From Mesorhizobium sp. YM1C-6-2 (GTDB lineage Bacteria; Pseudomonadota; Alphaproteobacteria; Rhizobiales; Rhizobiaceae), in NCBI RefSeq assembly GCF_003666685.1, contig NZ_RCIZ01000002.1, positions 702,501 to 766,500 of the forward strand: a stretch of 64,000 nucleotides of DNA, written 5' to 3'. The notes beneath the pieces are model-generated. The model was given only the letters and a program-made list of their open reading frames with translations, was not told where the DNA came from and did not search any database. The position numbers were made by a program, and so were the translations under genes. Below, in pieces: positions 1 through 9,899 of the stretch (its first letter is position 1; the number at the start of each line of letters is the position of its first letter).

Positions 1-749
1 TAGTTGAACTCCTCGAGCCTGATGATGATGAGCAGCGGCGCAATCTCCGAGACATAGGGGATGTTGCCGGCGATGAAGATGACCGAGCCGTATTCGCCGA
101 CGGCGCGCGCGAAGGCGAGCGCGAAGCCGGTCAGTACGGCCGGCGCGAGGCCGGGCATGACGACGCGCGTGACGGTCTGGAGACGGCTCGCGCCGAGCGT
201 CGCGGCAACCTCCTCGACCTCGCGGTCGATCTCCTCCATCACCGGCTGCACCGTCCTGACGACGAAGGGCAGGCCGATGAAGATCAGCGCCACGACGATG
301 CCGAGCGGGGTGAAGGCGACCTTGATGCCGAGCGGCGCGAGAAGCTGTCCGACCCAGCCGTTGGGCGCGTAGATCGCGGCGAGCGCGATGCCGGCCACGG
401 CGGTCGGCAGCGCGAAAGGCAGGTCGACCACAGCGTCAACGATGCGTCGGCCGGGGAAGCGGTAGCGCACCAGCACCCAGGCGACGACGACGCCGAAAAC
501 CACGTTGACGAGGGCCGCGATCAGCGAGGCGCCGAAGGATATCTGCAGCGACTTGACCGTGCGCTCGTCGGTGGCGATCGCCCAGAACTCGGTCCAGCCG
601 AGCCCGGTCGTGCGCCAGACTACGCCCGAAAGCGGGATGAGGATGATCAGCGTGAGGTAGGCAATCGTGAAGCCGAGCGTCAACCCGAAGCCCGGGATGA
701 CGCTCGGCCTCCTGAAATGCCACCCCCGTGCAAGGGCAGCGTCGCTCAT
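1..749 (-). CDS. cysT: Sulfate/thiosulfate ABC transporter permease CysT (3' end cut by window edge)
   Basis: Inner-membrane permease subunit of the sulfate importer. Reading from the ATG at 749 gives MSDAALARGWHFRRPSVIPG followed by several hydrophobic segments and the binding-protein-dependent permease loop (EEVAATLGASRLQTV), ending at the edge in IIIRLEEFN. About 249 residues are present, so roughly 35 C-terminal residues lie outside. The start lies two bases beyond the stop of the sulfate-binding protein gene, so the two are one operon; cysW and cysA are expected further left. It has the usual CysT length up to the cut. Assignment rests on the permease motif and the sulfate-binding neighbour. 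Confidence 0.92.
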   Translation of the reverse strand, partial: MSDAALARGWHFRRPSVIPGFGLTLGFTIAYLTLIILIPLSGVVWRTTGLGWTEFWAIATDERTVKSLQISFGASLIAALVNVVFGVVVAWVLVRYRFPGRRIVDAVVDLPFALPTAVAGIALAAIYAPNGWVGQLLAPLGIKVAFTPLGIVVALIFIGLPFVVRTVQPVMEEIDREVEEVAATLGASRLQTVTRVVMPGLAPAVLTGFALAFARAVGEYGSVIFIAGNIPYVSEIAPLLIIIRLEEFN

Positions 750-751
750 GG

Positions 752-1780
752 TCAGTTCGTCGGCTTGTAGATCTGGTCGAAGACGCCGCCGTCGCCGAAG
801 TGGTAGGGCTGCGCCTTCGCCCAGCCGCCGAAGATCGGATCGTCGATCGACACGAGTTCGAGCTTGGGCAGCTTTTGCAGGATGTCCGCGGGCACCACCT
901 CCGGGTTCGACGGGCGGTAGAAGTGCTTGGCGGCGATCTTCTGGCCCTCGTCGGAATAGAGATATTCGAGATAGGCCTCGGCGACCTTGCGCGTGCCCTT
1001 GGCGTCGACATTGGCGTCGACGACGGCAACCGGCGGCTCGGCGAGGATCGAGGAAGGCGGCACCACGATGTCGAAGGCGTCCTCGCCGAATTCTGCGCCG
1101 GCGAGTGCCGCTTCGTTTTCCCAGGCCAGCAGGACGTCGCCGATCTGGCGCTGCGCGAATGTTGTTAGCGAGCCGCGCGCTCCGGTGTCGAGGACGGGCG
1201 CGCGCTTGTAGAGTTCGGCGACATAGGCCCTGATCTTCGTCTCGTCGCCGCCGAACTGCTTGTTGGCCCATGCCCAGGCGGCGAGATAGTTCCAGCGGGC
1301 GCCGCCGGAGGTCTTCGGATTGGGCGTCACGATCTGGATGTCGTCTTTCACCAGGTCGCCCCAGTCATGGATGCCCTTCGGATTGCCCTTGCGCACCAGG
1401 AAGACGATGGTCGAGGTGTAGGGGGCCGAATTGTGCGGTAGGCGCTTGCGCCAGTCGGGATTGATCTTGCCGCCGTTCTCGACGATCGCGTTGATGTCGC
1501 TTTCGAGCGCCAGCGTCACCACGTCGGCCTCCAGGCCGTCGATCACAGCGCGGGCCTGTTTGCCGGAGCCGCCATGCGACTGCTGGATGGTGACGGTCTC
1601 GCCGGTGTCGGCCTTCCATTTTGCGGCGAAGGCCTGATTGTATTCCTTGTAGAGTTCGCGGGTCGGGTCGTAGGAAACGTTGAGCAGCGTGGTGTCGGCG
1701 AAGGCGAAGCCGAGTACGCCGAACTGGACTGCGCCGGCCAGCAGGCCTGCGAGGAGAGAGCGGGATGCGGATCTGGTCAT
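752..1780 (-). CDS. sbp: Sulfate ABC transporter periplasmic substrate-binding protein
   Basis: Periplasmic receptor that delivers sulfate to the CysTWA importer. The start is placed at MTRSASRS because a GGAGG lies about 8 bases upstream; a longer reading adding nine residues has no such site. 342 residues, normal for Sbp/CysP. It has a signal peptide with basic start, hydrophobic run and FA-DTTLLN cleavage zone, then the family start [17 protein letters not shown] and later motifs [24 protein letters not shown] and RPSNPEVVP. First gene of the operon with cysT. An imperfect dyad TCTA..TAGA (1810-1826) lies in its leader. Confidence 0.94.
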   Translation of the reverse strand: MTRSASRSLLAGLLAGAVQFGVLGFAFADTTLLNVSYDPTRELYKEYNQAFAAKWKADTGETVTIQQSHGGSGKQARAVIDGLEADVVTLALESDINAIVENGGKINPDWRKRLPHNSAPYTSTIVFLVRKGNPKGIHDWGDLVKDDIQIVTPNPKTSGGARWNYLAAWAWANKQFGGDETKIRAYVAELYKRAPVLDTGARGSLTTFAQRQIGDVLLAWENEAALAGAEFGEDAFDIVVPPSSILAEPPVAVVDANVDAKGTRKVAEAYLEYLYSDEGQKIAAKHFYRPSNPEVVPADILQKLPKLELVSIDDPIFGGWAKAQPYHFGDGGVFDQIYKPTN

Positions 1781-1809
1781 GGGTATGCCTCCGTTGATCG
1801 CATTCAAAC

Positions 1810-1826
1810 TCTACCAAACTTATAGA
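1810..1826. promoter_or_regulatory. Imperfect dyad in the sbp leader
   Basis: TCTACCAAACTTATAGA, about 30 bases upstream of the sbp start codon, with TCTA/TAGA ends. On the minus strand it contains TATAAG, a possible -10. The sulfate operon is expected to be controlled by a sulfur-responsive regulator, but I cannot assign the site to one. Confidence 0.25.
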
Positions 1827-2004
1827 ATTAGGATCGTAGGCCCCCGTTCCTTTTTCGCGTCGCTCTGAGCAAAAATAGTGTCCGGCCCGGACGCTCGAAG
1901 AATTTTTTTCCAAATCCTGTGGGCGTACGTATCCCGAACGCAGGGAAACGCGGAAGCGGGGAGAGGGGTTCCCGCAATGTCGTCACCAAATGTGAGTCGG
2001 GAGC

Positions 2005-4122
2005 CTACTCGACGAAAACCTTGACGCTTGCGGCGCGGCCGGCGGCGTCGATGACCGTCAGTGTCGAGTAGCCGGCGCCGTCCGGCTGCCAGACGGCCTC
2101 GCGGCGGCGCTCGATCTCGACCAGCGGCTTGCCGTTGGCCAGCCAGCGGAACGGCGCGCGGCCGCCCTGCAGCTTCAGCACCAGCGGGGTGGCGTCGGTG
2201 GTCGCCGTACCCAGTTCGACGCGGGCGCCGTCGGGCGGGAAGACGATCCGAGGAGCGGGTTCCGCTACGGCGCGCGGGGCCGGGGTAAGCTCGCCAGCCT
2301 GTGCCGAGACAAAGCGCTCCAGCGTCACCGGCAGATCGCTGTGGGCCGAGCGGAAGGCGCCCGCCGGTGGACGGCGGAACGGCGTCGCGGCTAGGCTGGA
2401 GCGGACAAAACCTTCGAACAGGATCGGCGCGGCTGTCACGTAACCCGAAATGCCGGGCAGCGACCCCGAATCGGCGCGGCCGACCCAGACCCCCAGCACA
2501 TGGCGTCCGTCATAGCCGACCGACCAGGCGTCGCGGTTGCCGTAGGAGGTGCCGGTCTTGTAGGCGATGGCGCGTGGCGCCGCCCCCGCCGGCGGCCTGA
2601 CGCCGGCCAGCATGTCGGTGACCTGCCAGGCGGCCTGTTCCTCCAGCACCATGCCGTTGGTGAGCGGCGCCGGTGCGGCAGCTTCCGCGCCGTCGCGCAG
2701 CACCTTCGCCTTGCCGCCGTTCGACAGGCCTGTATAGAGCTGGACGAGGTCGCGCAGGGAGATCCCGACGCCGCCAAGCCCGATGGCGAGGCCGGGGATT
2801 TCTCCCGCGGGCAGGGTCGGCGTGACGCCGGCCTGGCGGAAGCGCGAGACGAGGCGCTGCGGGCCGACGGCGTCGAGCAGGCGGATCGCCGGCACGTTGA
2901 GCGAAAGCTGCAGCGCTTGGCGCACCGTCACGTCGCCCTGGTAGGTCATGTCGAAATTCTTGGGGCGGTAGCCGGCGAAGTCGGCCGGCCGGTCCTCGAT
3001 CAGCGTCTCTTGGGCAACCAGCCCTTCCTCGATGGCGAGGCCGTAGATGAAGGGTTTCAGCGCCGAGCCGGGAGAACGCAGGGTGCGGCTCATGTCGATC
3101 CAGCCGGAGCGGCTGGCGTCGAAATAATCTGCCGAGCCGACCTCGCCGAGGATTTCGCCGGTCATCGCGTCGGCGAGCACCATCGCCACCGACACGCGCG
3201 GACCGACGCGGCGCGCCCCCTCGCGCGCGACCGTTTCAAGTCCTTCCTGCACGCTCCTCCTGATGGTGAGCTGGTGACGCGACTCGGCAGGGCGGCTGCG
3301 CAGCGCGGCATCAGCCGCGTGCGCGGCAAGCGCCGGCAAGGGGCGGCGGACGGCCGCGACTTCCTCCAGCGCGGCGCGCCCGGCTTCCAGTTCGCCGAGC
3401 AGGCCGGCATTGACCATGCGGATCAGCACGCGGTCGCGCGCCGCCTGCGCGCCTTCAGGATTACGGTCCGGGCGGCGGCGCTCGGGCAATTGCGGCAGCG
3501 CCACCAGCAGGGCGGCCTCGGAAACGCCGAGGCGCTTAGGCTCCTTGCCGAACCAGGCGAGCGAGGCGGCGCGCACGCCTTCGAGATTGCCGCCATAGGG
3601 CGCCAGCGTCAGATAGCGCTCCAGGACATCGGCCTTGGAAAGCCGCCGCTCGATCTGGATCGCCCGGAAGATCTGGCGGAGCTTGCTGCCGAAGCTGCGG
3701 CTTTCGCGCGGCTCGATCAGGCGCGCGAGCTGCATCGACAGCGTGGAGCCGCCCGAGACGATGCGGCCGTTGCTCGCGAACTGGGTCGCCGCGCGGGCAA
3801 GCGCGATGTAGTCGACGCCGGCATGCTCGTAGAAACGCTTGTCCTCGTAGGCGACCAGCATTTTTACGAATTGCGGGTCGACCTGATCGAGCGTGGTCGC
3901 CAGCCGCCAGCGCCCGTCAGGCGTCGCATAGGCGCGCAAGAGCTGGCCGTCGCGGTCGACGACTTCAGCGGAGGCCGCGAGTTTTTCGGGCAGCGGCGGA
4001 GGAAAGGCGCGATCGGCGGCTTCGAAAAAGGCCCACCCGGCGACAGCGAGGGCGGCCGCCGAGCCACCCGCGACCGCCGAACGCCGGAGCCATCTGTTGA
4101 GACGCATCGCGTCGCCCTTCAT
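2005..4122 (-). CDS. pbpC: Penicillin-binding protein 1C (bifunctional peptidoglycan synthase)
   Basis: Inner-membrane class A PBP combining glycosyltransferase and transpeptidase domains for peptidoglycan synthesis. One N-terminal membrane segment (about 15-35). The GT51 domain follows with the catalytic motif EDKRFYEH (E93) and GGSTLSMQLARL. The transpeptidase domain has SALK (S353-K356), SLN (407-409) and KTGT (522-525). The C terminus carries the PBP1C-specific domain starting near PRIVFPPDGARVEL. 705 residues. A second possible ATG five codons in (MRLNRW) cannot be excluded. It lies 52 bases after the alpha-2-macroglobulin gene, the pairing known from E. coli yfhM-pbpC, suggesting that wall repair and protease trapping act together in the periplasm. 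Confidence 0.94.
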   Translation of the reverse strand: MKGDAMRLNRWLRRSAVAGGSAAALAVAGWAFFEAADRAFPPPLPEKLAASAEVVDRDGQLLRAYATPDGRWRLATTLDQVDPQFVKMLVAYEDKRFYEHAGVDYIALARAATQFASNGRIVSGGSTLSMQLARLIEPRESRSFGSKLRQIFRAIQIERRLSKADVLERYLTLAPYGGNLEGVRAASLAWFGKEPKRLGVSEAALLVALPQLPERRRPDRNPEGAQAARDRVLIRMVNAGLLGELEAGRAALEEVAAVRRPLPALAAHAADAALRSRPAESRHQLTIRRSVQEGLETVAREGARRVGPRVSVAMVLADAMTGEILGEVGSADYFDASRSGWIDMSRTLRSPGSALKPFIYGLAIEEGLVAQETLIEDRPADFAGYRPKNFDMTYQGDVTVRQALQLSLNVPAIRLLDAVGPQRLVSRFRQAGVTPTLPAGEIPGLAIGLGGVGISLRDLVQLYTGLSNGGKAKVLRDGAEAAAPAPLTNGMVLEEQAAWQVTDMLAGVRPPAGAAPRAIAYKTGTSYGNRDAWSVGYDGRHVLGVWVGRADSGSLPGISGYVTAAPILFEGFVRSSLAATPFRRPPAGAFRSAHSDLPVTLERFVSAQAGELTPAPRAVAEPAPRIVFPPDGARVELGTATTDATPLVLKLQGGRAPFRWLANGKPLVEIERRREAVWQPDGAGYSTLTVIDAAGRAASVKVFVE

Positions 4123-4174
4123 CCCTTCGCAGGCGCCTTCTCCCCGCGGACGGGGACAAGGAAGGTCGCCTCGC

Positions 4175-7100
4175 TCACGGCGCCTTGACCTCCATCATGC
4201 CGGTCGAGGTGCGGGCCGAATATTGCGGCCGGTACATGTCCTCGACGCCGGCGGCTGGATGGACGAAGACGCCCGGCGTCACCGCGCGCACGACATAGGC
4301 GAGCGTGATGTCGCGGCTCGCCCCTTCCTCGCGGTCGAAGGCCGCGATGAAGCGGTCGTCGCGGAACTCCAGATGCGCCGCGTCGGTGCGCTGCAGCCAG
4401 CCGAAATTCGCCAGATCCGCGCTGGACACCAGCCTCGGATTGTCGATCTCGAAACCAGCCGGCAGCAGGTCGTTGACCAGCACGCGCGAGGCCCAGTCGT
4501 TGTTCTCGGTGACCCTGAGCACCACGACGAAACGCTCGTTCTGCGTCACCTCCGTGACATTCGCCTCGCTGCCGTCCATGCGATAGTAGGTGCGGGCGAT
4601 GATGAAGCCGTCGCCGCCGGCCGGCAGCGGTTGCGCGGGTGCGGCGACCGTCGTCACCACCGCCTGGATCGGCGTGGTGCCGGCATTCGCCACCGTGATC
4701 GGCTGTGCAAGCAGTTCGTCGCCTGTCACGGTCCTGGCGAAAGCGCCGGTGTAGGCCGCCCCGTCGACAGCAAGCTGCAGCGAGGCGTTGCCCGCCTGCA
4801 GCGCGCGCGCGGCAAGCAGCATCCAGGCGTTGTCCTGGGTGCTCGTCCAGCGGGTCGCGGCGCGTTCGGCCGAGACGAGCTTGACGAGTTCCGGCACGAT
4901 CGACGGCATCGGCCGGCTCTCGGCGGCAAGCGCCAGGATCGCGGCGCCGTCGCGCAGCCTGGAACCGTAGTCGGAGCGGTACCAGTTGTACTCCGGCGTG
5001 TTCTTGGCAAGCTGGAGGGCCGCCGTGAACGCGGCCTCCGAGCGCTGCGCGTCGCCATAGAGGGCGAGGCTCGCGGCAAGCTGGGCCACCGCCATCGGGC
5101 TCGAAAAGGCCTCGAGCTGCGTGTCGGAATAATATCTGAGGTCGCCGACCGAGGCCCGCTTGTTGCGGGCTAGCACGTAGAGCGCGTAGGCGATCTCCGA
5201 GCCGCGGTCCTCGAGGTCTATGTCGTAGGCGAGCGCGTTCTGCAGGTTGGAAAGTGCCTGGCTTATCGACTGCGCGGGCACCTCGTAACCCTTTTCGCGC
5301 GCCCGGGTCAGGAAGTCCGACACATAGGCGTCGAGCCACAGATCGCCCGAACCGGGGCTCCAGAGGCCGAAGCTGCCGGACGAGGACTGGTAGTTCAGCA
5401 AGCGCCAGATGGCATCCTGGACGCGCTCCTTGAGTTCGGGCTCGTCCTTGAGGCCGGAGCCGGCCGCAAGTTCGCTGACATAGAGCAGCGGCAGCGCGCG
5501 GCTGGTCGTCTGTTCGGCGCAGCCATAGGGATAGCGATCGAGCGTCATCAGCATCGCCGGCACGTCGAAGGACGCTGACTGTGAGACGCCGACGCTGACG
5601 GTGGCGCCTTCCAACAGGCTAGCCGCGAGAAGCTCGCGATCGACTCGCAGCGACGAGCCGTTGGGGCCGAGATCGACAACCATGCGGGTGGTGACCGGCG
5701 TCGCTGCCGGCCGTACGGGCAGCGAAAGGACCTGTTCGACGGCCAGGCCGTCGGCATGGGCAAGCCTGACCGTGATGCCGGCGTTGCCAACCGTTTCGGC
5801 CGACAGCGGCACCGTCATGGTGACGCGCTTGCCGCCGGTGAGCGTCAGCTTGTCGGGGAACGGGCCGGCGGAGACGTCGCCGCCGGTCTCGATGTCCAGC
5901 GCATAGTCGCCGTCGGGACCGTCGGTGTTGGCGACGTCGAGACGCATGACCGCTGCGTCTCCCGGAGCCAGGAAGCGGGGCAGGGCGGCTGTCAGGACGA
6001 CCGGATCGCGCACGATGACGTCCTGCTCGGCATGGCCGACCGCCTCCTTCGTCCAGGCGACGGTCATGATGCGCACCGTGCCGTTGAACTGCGGAATGTC
6101 GAAATTGACCGTCGCCTTGCCGTCCATGTCGAGGCGGACCGGTCCGGAGAAGAAGGCGACCAGCTTTTCGGTCGGCGGGCTGCCCTGGGCCTGCAGGGCG
6201 GCCCCCCCGTCGCCGCCGGTGCGGATGCGGCCGGTGGCGCCCAGCGAGCCGTCGATCAGGCGGCCGTAGAGATCGCGCAGTTCGAGCCCCAGGCGACGCT
6301 GGCCGAAGAACCATTCGACCGGATCGGGCGCCTCGTAGCGGGTCAGGTTGAGGATGCCGACATCGACCGCGGCGACCATGACATAGGGGTCGCTGCCGGG
6401 CGCGGCCCCGGTAACCGAAACCGGGATCGAGAGCGTCGAGCGCGGCGTCGATTTTTCGGGTGCTGCGGTCGCCACCGTCAGCTTGCGCTGGCCGGGATCG
6501 ACCTTCAGCCACTTCACGCCGATGGCGCGGGCGGGCATGCGCGATTCCTGCGCCTCGCCCGGCCGGAAGAGGGTGGCCGTGACATAGGCGCCGGCGCCCC
6601 AGTCGGCGCCGACAGGTATGTCGACGGTCCCGCCGCCCTCCGGCACTGTGGCCGACACGGTGGTGATCAGCTTCTCGGCGCCCACTGCGACCAGTACCTC
6701 GCCGGCGAAGCGCGGCGAGACCTTCAGCTTGGCGACTTCGCCCGGCGCATAGCTTTCCTTGTCGAGCGCGATCTCGAGGCCGTCGGGCGTCTCGGTGGAC
6801 GTGGCGGTGACGAACCAGCCGGCGTCGAATTCGTAGCTGGTCGCCGGGCCTGCCGGATCGGGCGTCTCAATTTCGAGGCGATAGCGGCCCCAGTCGACCG
6901 ACTGCGAGATCGAGACCTCGCCGTCGGCGGGAATGTCGATCGTGCCGGTGGCGACCGCCTCGGTGAAGGTCACCGGTTCGTAGTTCCAGTAATTACCCGA
7001 GCGGTACCACTGGTAGTTCCGCTCGATCTTGACGAGCTTCCACAGCGCGCCGGGGATGGCCTTGCGCTGGCCGGAAGAATCGGAGGCGATCAGCGAGAAT

Positions 7101-9637
7101 TTCGCCGTGCCGCCCTGCGGGACCTCGTCGCCGGCAAAGTCCGGACGGATGCCGATCATATCGGCGCTGGGCATGACGGCGATGTCGAGCGAGCGCTCGA
7201 CCGCGCGGCCGCCGGCCTCGCGCATGCGCAGCGTGACGGCGGCGTTGATCAGCCGCGTGGTCGACGGCGCCTGGTCTACGGTGACGGGGAAGCTTGCCTT
7301 GCCGTCATCGCCGATGAAGGGCAGGCCGGTCAGCGGCGTGCGGTTCGCCTCGCCGGTGTCCTCGTCGGCGAGGCCGAAATAGTAGCCCTTGAACGTGTCC
7401 CACTGGCGCTTGGTGGTCAGCGTGACCTCGCCTTCCAGCGCGAGGCCCGCCGCCGGCGCGCCGTAGAGGAAACGGCCGTCGACGGTGATATCGGCCGTCT
7501 CGCCGGGGGCGATCTCGGGCTTGTCCGAGGTCATGTCGAACTCGATGCGGTCGGGCACGAAGTCCTCGACCAGGAAGTTCTGGCTGGCGACGGCGGCTTC
7601 CTTGGGATCGGTGTGGATCGCCACCGTCCAGGTACCGCGCATGGCGGCGCTGGACAGGCCGAGGTCGACGGCATGGCCGCCTGCAGAAGCGCCGTCCGAG
7701 ACGATGCGGCGGTCCTCGACGCCGTCGGGGCGGGTGAAGATGAAGGTGAGCGGCAGGTTCTCGACCGCATCGGCCGAATCGTCGCGGGCAAGCGCCGCGA
7801 CATGCACGGTCTCGCCGGCGCGGTAGATGCCGCGCTCGGTCCAGGCATAGACGTCGAGTGCGCCGGGCGCGGCGCGTCCCTCCACGCCGCGGTCGGACAG
7901 GTCGAAGCCCGCCTTGGTCATGTCGAGGAAGACGAAGTCCTGCTCGCCCTGCGAGGCCATCAGCACGGCCGGCGCCATGCCGTTTTCGCCGCGGTTGAGG
8001 CCGGGGTTGAAAATGGCGCGGCCCTCGGCGTCGGTCTTGGCCGTGCCGAGGATCTCGTTGTTCCTGGCAAGCAGGGTCAGCTCGATGTCTGCGATCGGCT
8101 TGGCGGTGCCGAGCGAGCGGGCGAAGACGTTCAATCCATCCTGGCCGGTATAGGTGGAAAGCCCGATGTCGGAGACGACAAACCACTGCGTGGCGCGCGG
8201 GATCCAGGCATCGGTGCGGTCGTCCTTCGGCTGGGCGGTCAGCACATAGACGCCGGGCTTGCGGTCGGGCAGCGCCTCATCGACCGGGAAGCTGGTTGTG
8301 ACTTCCTTGTTGAGTTCGTTGGCGATGGTAAGTTCGCCTTCCCAGACTGGCGCACCGAGCTGGGTGGCGACGCTGTCGAGGTCGTAAGTGTCGAGCTGCC
8401 GCAGGAACTGGTAGCCGGAGAGAAGCTGCGCCAGCGAGCGGTCGCCGACGCGGAAAAGCTTCATCTCGGCGGCGTCCATGTTGACGGTGACGACCGGAAT
8501 GCCGCGCCGGGCGGTTGACGGCAGCACGAAGGCGTCGCCGGTGAAGCGGGCGGTCGCGGCGCGGTCCTGGATGTAGATCGACAGCAGCACGGGCCCTTCG
8601 AGCACCTCGCCGATCGCCGCGGGCAGGCCGGGGCGGAAGGCGATGCGGTAGTTGCGGCCGTGCTCCAGCCCTTCGACGCAGATCTGGCGGCCCTCAGCCT
8701 CGATGCTCTTCGGCGCTCCTTCGTCGACGGTGACGAAAGGCGTGTAGTCGACACCGGCCTTGACCAGGTCCTCGGAAAACTGGGCGCAGACGCGCGGCGA
8801 GGCGCTGTCTGCCTCCACCGTATGTTGGACGACGCGAAAACCCTTGCGTGCCTTGAGGTCCTCGTATTCGGCGCGCACCGACGCGGAGTTCACCAGCGCG
8901 AGGCTCGCCTCATAAGCCTGCAGAGACGGGCGGAAGAGGTCGCGGTTGTCGAGCGCGCCGGCAATGGCCGCCAGCGCCTCCGCGCGGAAAGGCGCGGTCC
9001 GCGAAAGCAGGTAGGCGTTGTAGACGGCGGATGTGGCATCGCTTTTCAGCGTCGCGGTCTCCTGGCTGTTGATGCCCTCGACCTTCCGGAGCGCGTTCGA
9101 GAGCTTGAGCCAGAGCGCGCCGTCGTCAGGCGACGTGGCGACTGCCGTGGTGAAACGCTGCACCGCCGTGCGGGGGTCGCCGGTGAGCAGCGCCGAATCG
9201 CCGGCTTCGGCGAGCGCCGCCAGGCCCTGTTCGCCGACCGCGATGCTGCCGTTGGTCAGCCGCGTGCGCATGCGGGCGGCTTCGTCGGCCATCCAGGCCG
9301 GGAAATAGGAGAGGGCGGGCGGTGCGCCGATGTCGGGATCGCCGCTGATCGGCACGACCTTGCCGGCGACAGCGCCGTTGAACGTCTTCGTCGTCGCGAA
9401 GTCGGACTTCAGGAAACACCATTTGGCCTTGGTGTTGTAGGTGAAGGCGCGGCACTGGCTGTCGCCAAGGCAGGAGGTCTTGCACTGGTCGAGCGTGACG
9501 TTCTGCTCGGATCTGAGATCGAAGCCGAAATAGTCGGTATTGTCCGAGGTGATGACCTGCCGGGCCTCCACCGCGGCGGCCACGCCGACGAAACCGAACA
9601 GAAGAAACGCAAGTACCGAAAGAACGCGCGCACGCAT
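4175..9637 (-). CDS. Bacterial alpha-2-macroglobulin with thioester motif and N-terminal PAN domain
   Basis: Large periplasmic protease-trapping protein. The start at 9637 (MRARVLSVLAFLLFGFVG) has GGGGAGGTG just upstream; the longer frame lacks a site. About 1820 residues. The signal peptide ends near AAAVEA and has no lipobox. A PAN/apple-like module follows with Cys 52, 56, 62 and 74. The thioester motif CAEQ is at residues 1373-1376 (nucleotides 5510-5521), so it is predicted to form a reactive internal thioester. The macroglobulin and bait-region repeats lie between, and the C-terminal receptor-like part ends in MMEVKAP. Paired with pbpC downstream. The E. coli homologue YfhM is a lipoprotein; this one appears to be secreted in soluble form. 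Confidence 0.93.
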   Translation of the reverse strand: MRARVLSVLAFLLFGFVGVAAAVEARQVITSDNTDYFGFDLRSEQNVTLDQCKTSCLGDSQCRAFTYNTKAKWCFLKSDFATTKTFNGAVAGKVVPISGDPDIGAPPALSYFPAWMADEAARMRTRLTNGSIAVGEQGLAALAEAGDSALLTGDPRTAVQRFTTAVATSPDDGALWLKLSNALRKVEGINSQETATLKSDATSAVYNAYLLSRTAPFRAEALAAIAGALDNRDLFRPSLQAYEASLALVNSASVRAEYEDLKARKGFRVVQHTVEADSASPRVCAQFSEDLVKAGVDYTPFVTVDEGAPKSIEAEGRQICVEGLEHGRNYRIAFRPGLPAAIGEVLEGPVLLSIYIQDRAATARFTGDAFVLPSTARRGIPVVTVNMDAAEMKLFRVGDRSLAQLLSGYQFLRQLDTYDLDSVATQLGAPVWEGELTIANELNKEVTTSFPVDEALPDRKPGVYVLTAQPKDDRTDAWIPRATQWFVVSDIGLSTYTGQDGLNVFARSLGTAKPIADIELTLLARNNEILGTAKTDAEGRAIFNPGLNRGENGMAPAVLMASQGEQDFVFLDMTKAGFDLSDRGVEGRAAPGALDVYAWTERGIYRAGETVHVAALARDDSADAVENLPLTFIFTRPDGVEDRRIVSDGASAGGHAVDLGLSSAAMRGTWTVAIHTDPKEAAVASQNFLVEDFVPDRIEFDMTSDKPEIAPGETADITVDGRFLYGAPAAGLALEGEVTLTTKRQWDTFKGYYFGLADEDTGEANRTPLTGLPFIGDDGKASFPVTVDQAPSTTRLINAAVTLRMREAGGRAVERSLDIAVMPSADMIGIRPDFAGDEVPQGGTAKFSLIASDSSGQRKAIPGALWKLVKIERNYQWYRSGNYWNYEPVTFTEAVATGTIDIPADGEVSISQSVDWGRYRLEIETPDPAGPATSYEFDAGWFVTATSTETPDGLEIALDKESYAPGEVAKLKVSPRFAGEVLVAVGAEKLITTVSATVPEGGGTVDIPVGADWGAGAYVTATLFRPGEAQESRMPARAIGVKWLKVDPGQRKLTVATAAPEKSTPRSTLSIPVSVTGAAPGSDPYVMVAAVDVGILNLTRYEAPDPVEWFFGQRRLGLELRDLYGRLIDGSLGATGRIRTGGDGGAALQAQGSPPTEKLVAFFSGPVRLDMDGKATVNFDIPQFNGTVRIMTVAWTKEAVGHAEQDVIVRDPVVLTAALPRFLAPGDAAVMRLDVANTDGPDGDYALDIETGGDVSAGPFPDKLTLTGGKRVTMTVPLSAETVGNAGITVRLAHADGLAVEQVLSLPVRPAATPVTTRMVVDLGPNGSSLRVDRELLAASLLEGATVSVGVSQSASFDVPAMLMTLDRYPYGCAEQTTSRALPLLYVSELAAGSGLKDEPELKERVQDAIWRLLNYQSSSGSFGLWSPGSGDLWLDAYVSDFLTRAREKGYEVPAQSISQALSNLQNALAYDIDLEDRGSEIAYALYVLARNKRASVGDLRYYSDTQLEAFSSPMAVAQLAASLALYGDAQRSEAAFTAALQLAKNTPEYNWYRSDYGSRLRDGAAILALAAESRPMPSIVPELVKLVSAERAATRWTSTQDNAWMLLAARALQAGNASLQLAVDGAAYTGAFARTVTGDELLAQPITVANAGTTPIQAVVTTVAAPAQPLPAGGDGFIIARTYYRMDGSEANVTEVTQNERFVVVLRVTENNDWASRVLVNDLLPAGFEIDNPRLVSSADLANFGWLQRTDAAHLEFRDDRFIAAFDREEGASRDITLAYVVRAVTPGVFVHPAAGVEDMYRPQYSARTSTGMMEVKAP

Positions 9638-9899
9638 GCCGCACCTCCCCATGACGATCCGTTTCGCCGCGGCGCTGCCGGATTCCGCTTGAATGCGCCT
9701 GCGGGGCAGGAAGACCGCCTGCCAGTGTTTGCGCATGCCGCCAAGCATGCTATGTCGCCTGCGCTCCCGCAGGCCGGGAAAACATTGATTTAGCGGCAAG
9801 AAGTGCTCGGATGCAATTCCTGACACATCGATTGTGGCCCCTTTACGAACGTTTCAAAACTTCATTCCAATTTTAGTTTTGACGGTTAGTTTGGAGGAG
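9638..9899. promoter_or_regulatory. Divergent promoter region between alpha-2-macroglobulin/pbpC and tamA/tamB
   Basis: 262 bases between two divergent start codons. It must hold promoters for both envelope operons. The stretch just before tamA (9841-9890) is AT-rich compared with its surroundings. I see no clear dyad or RNA element. Confidence 0.5.

Noticed and set aside
2500-4188. Open frame of 562 codons on the plus strand opposite pbpC
   Set aside because: Shadow of pbpC, whose catalytic motifs are all present on the minus strand.
5756-8518. Long open frame (920 codons) on the plus strand opposite the alpha-2-macroglobulin gene
   Set aside because: Its codons mirror the GC-rich third positions of the real gene; the translation is Arg/Asp/Gly-rich without family motifs, and the opposite strand encodes a full-length protein with a thioester motif.
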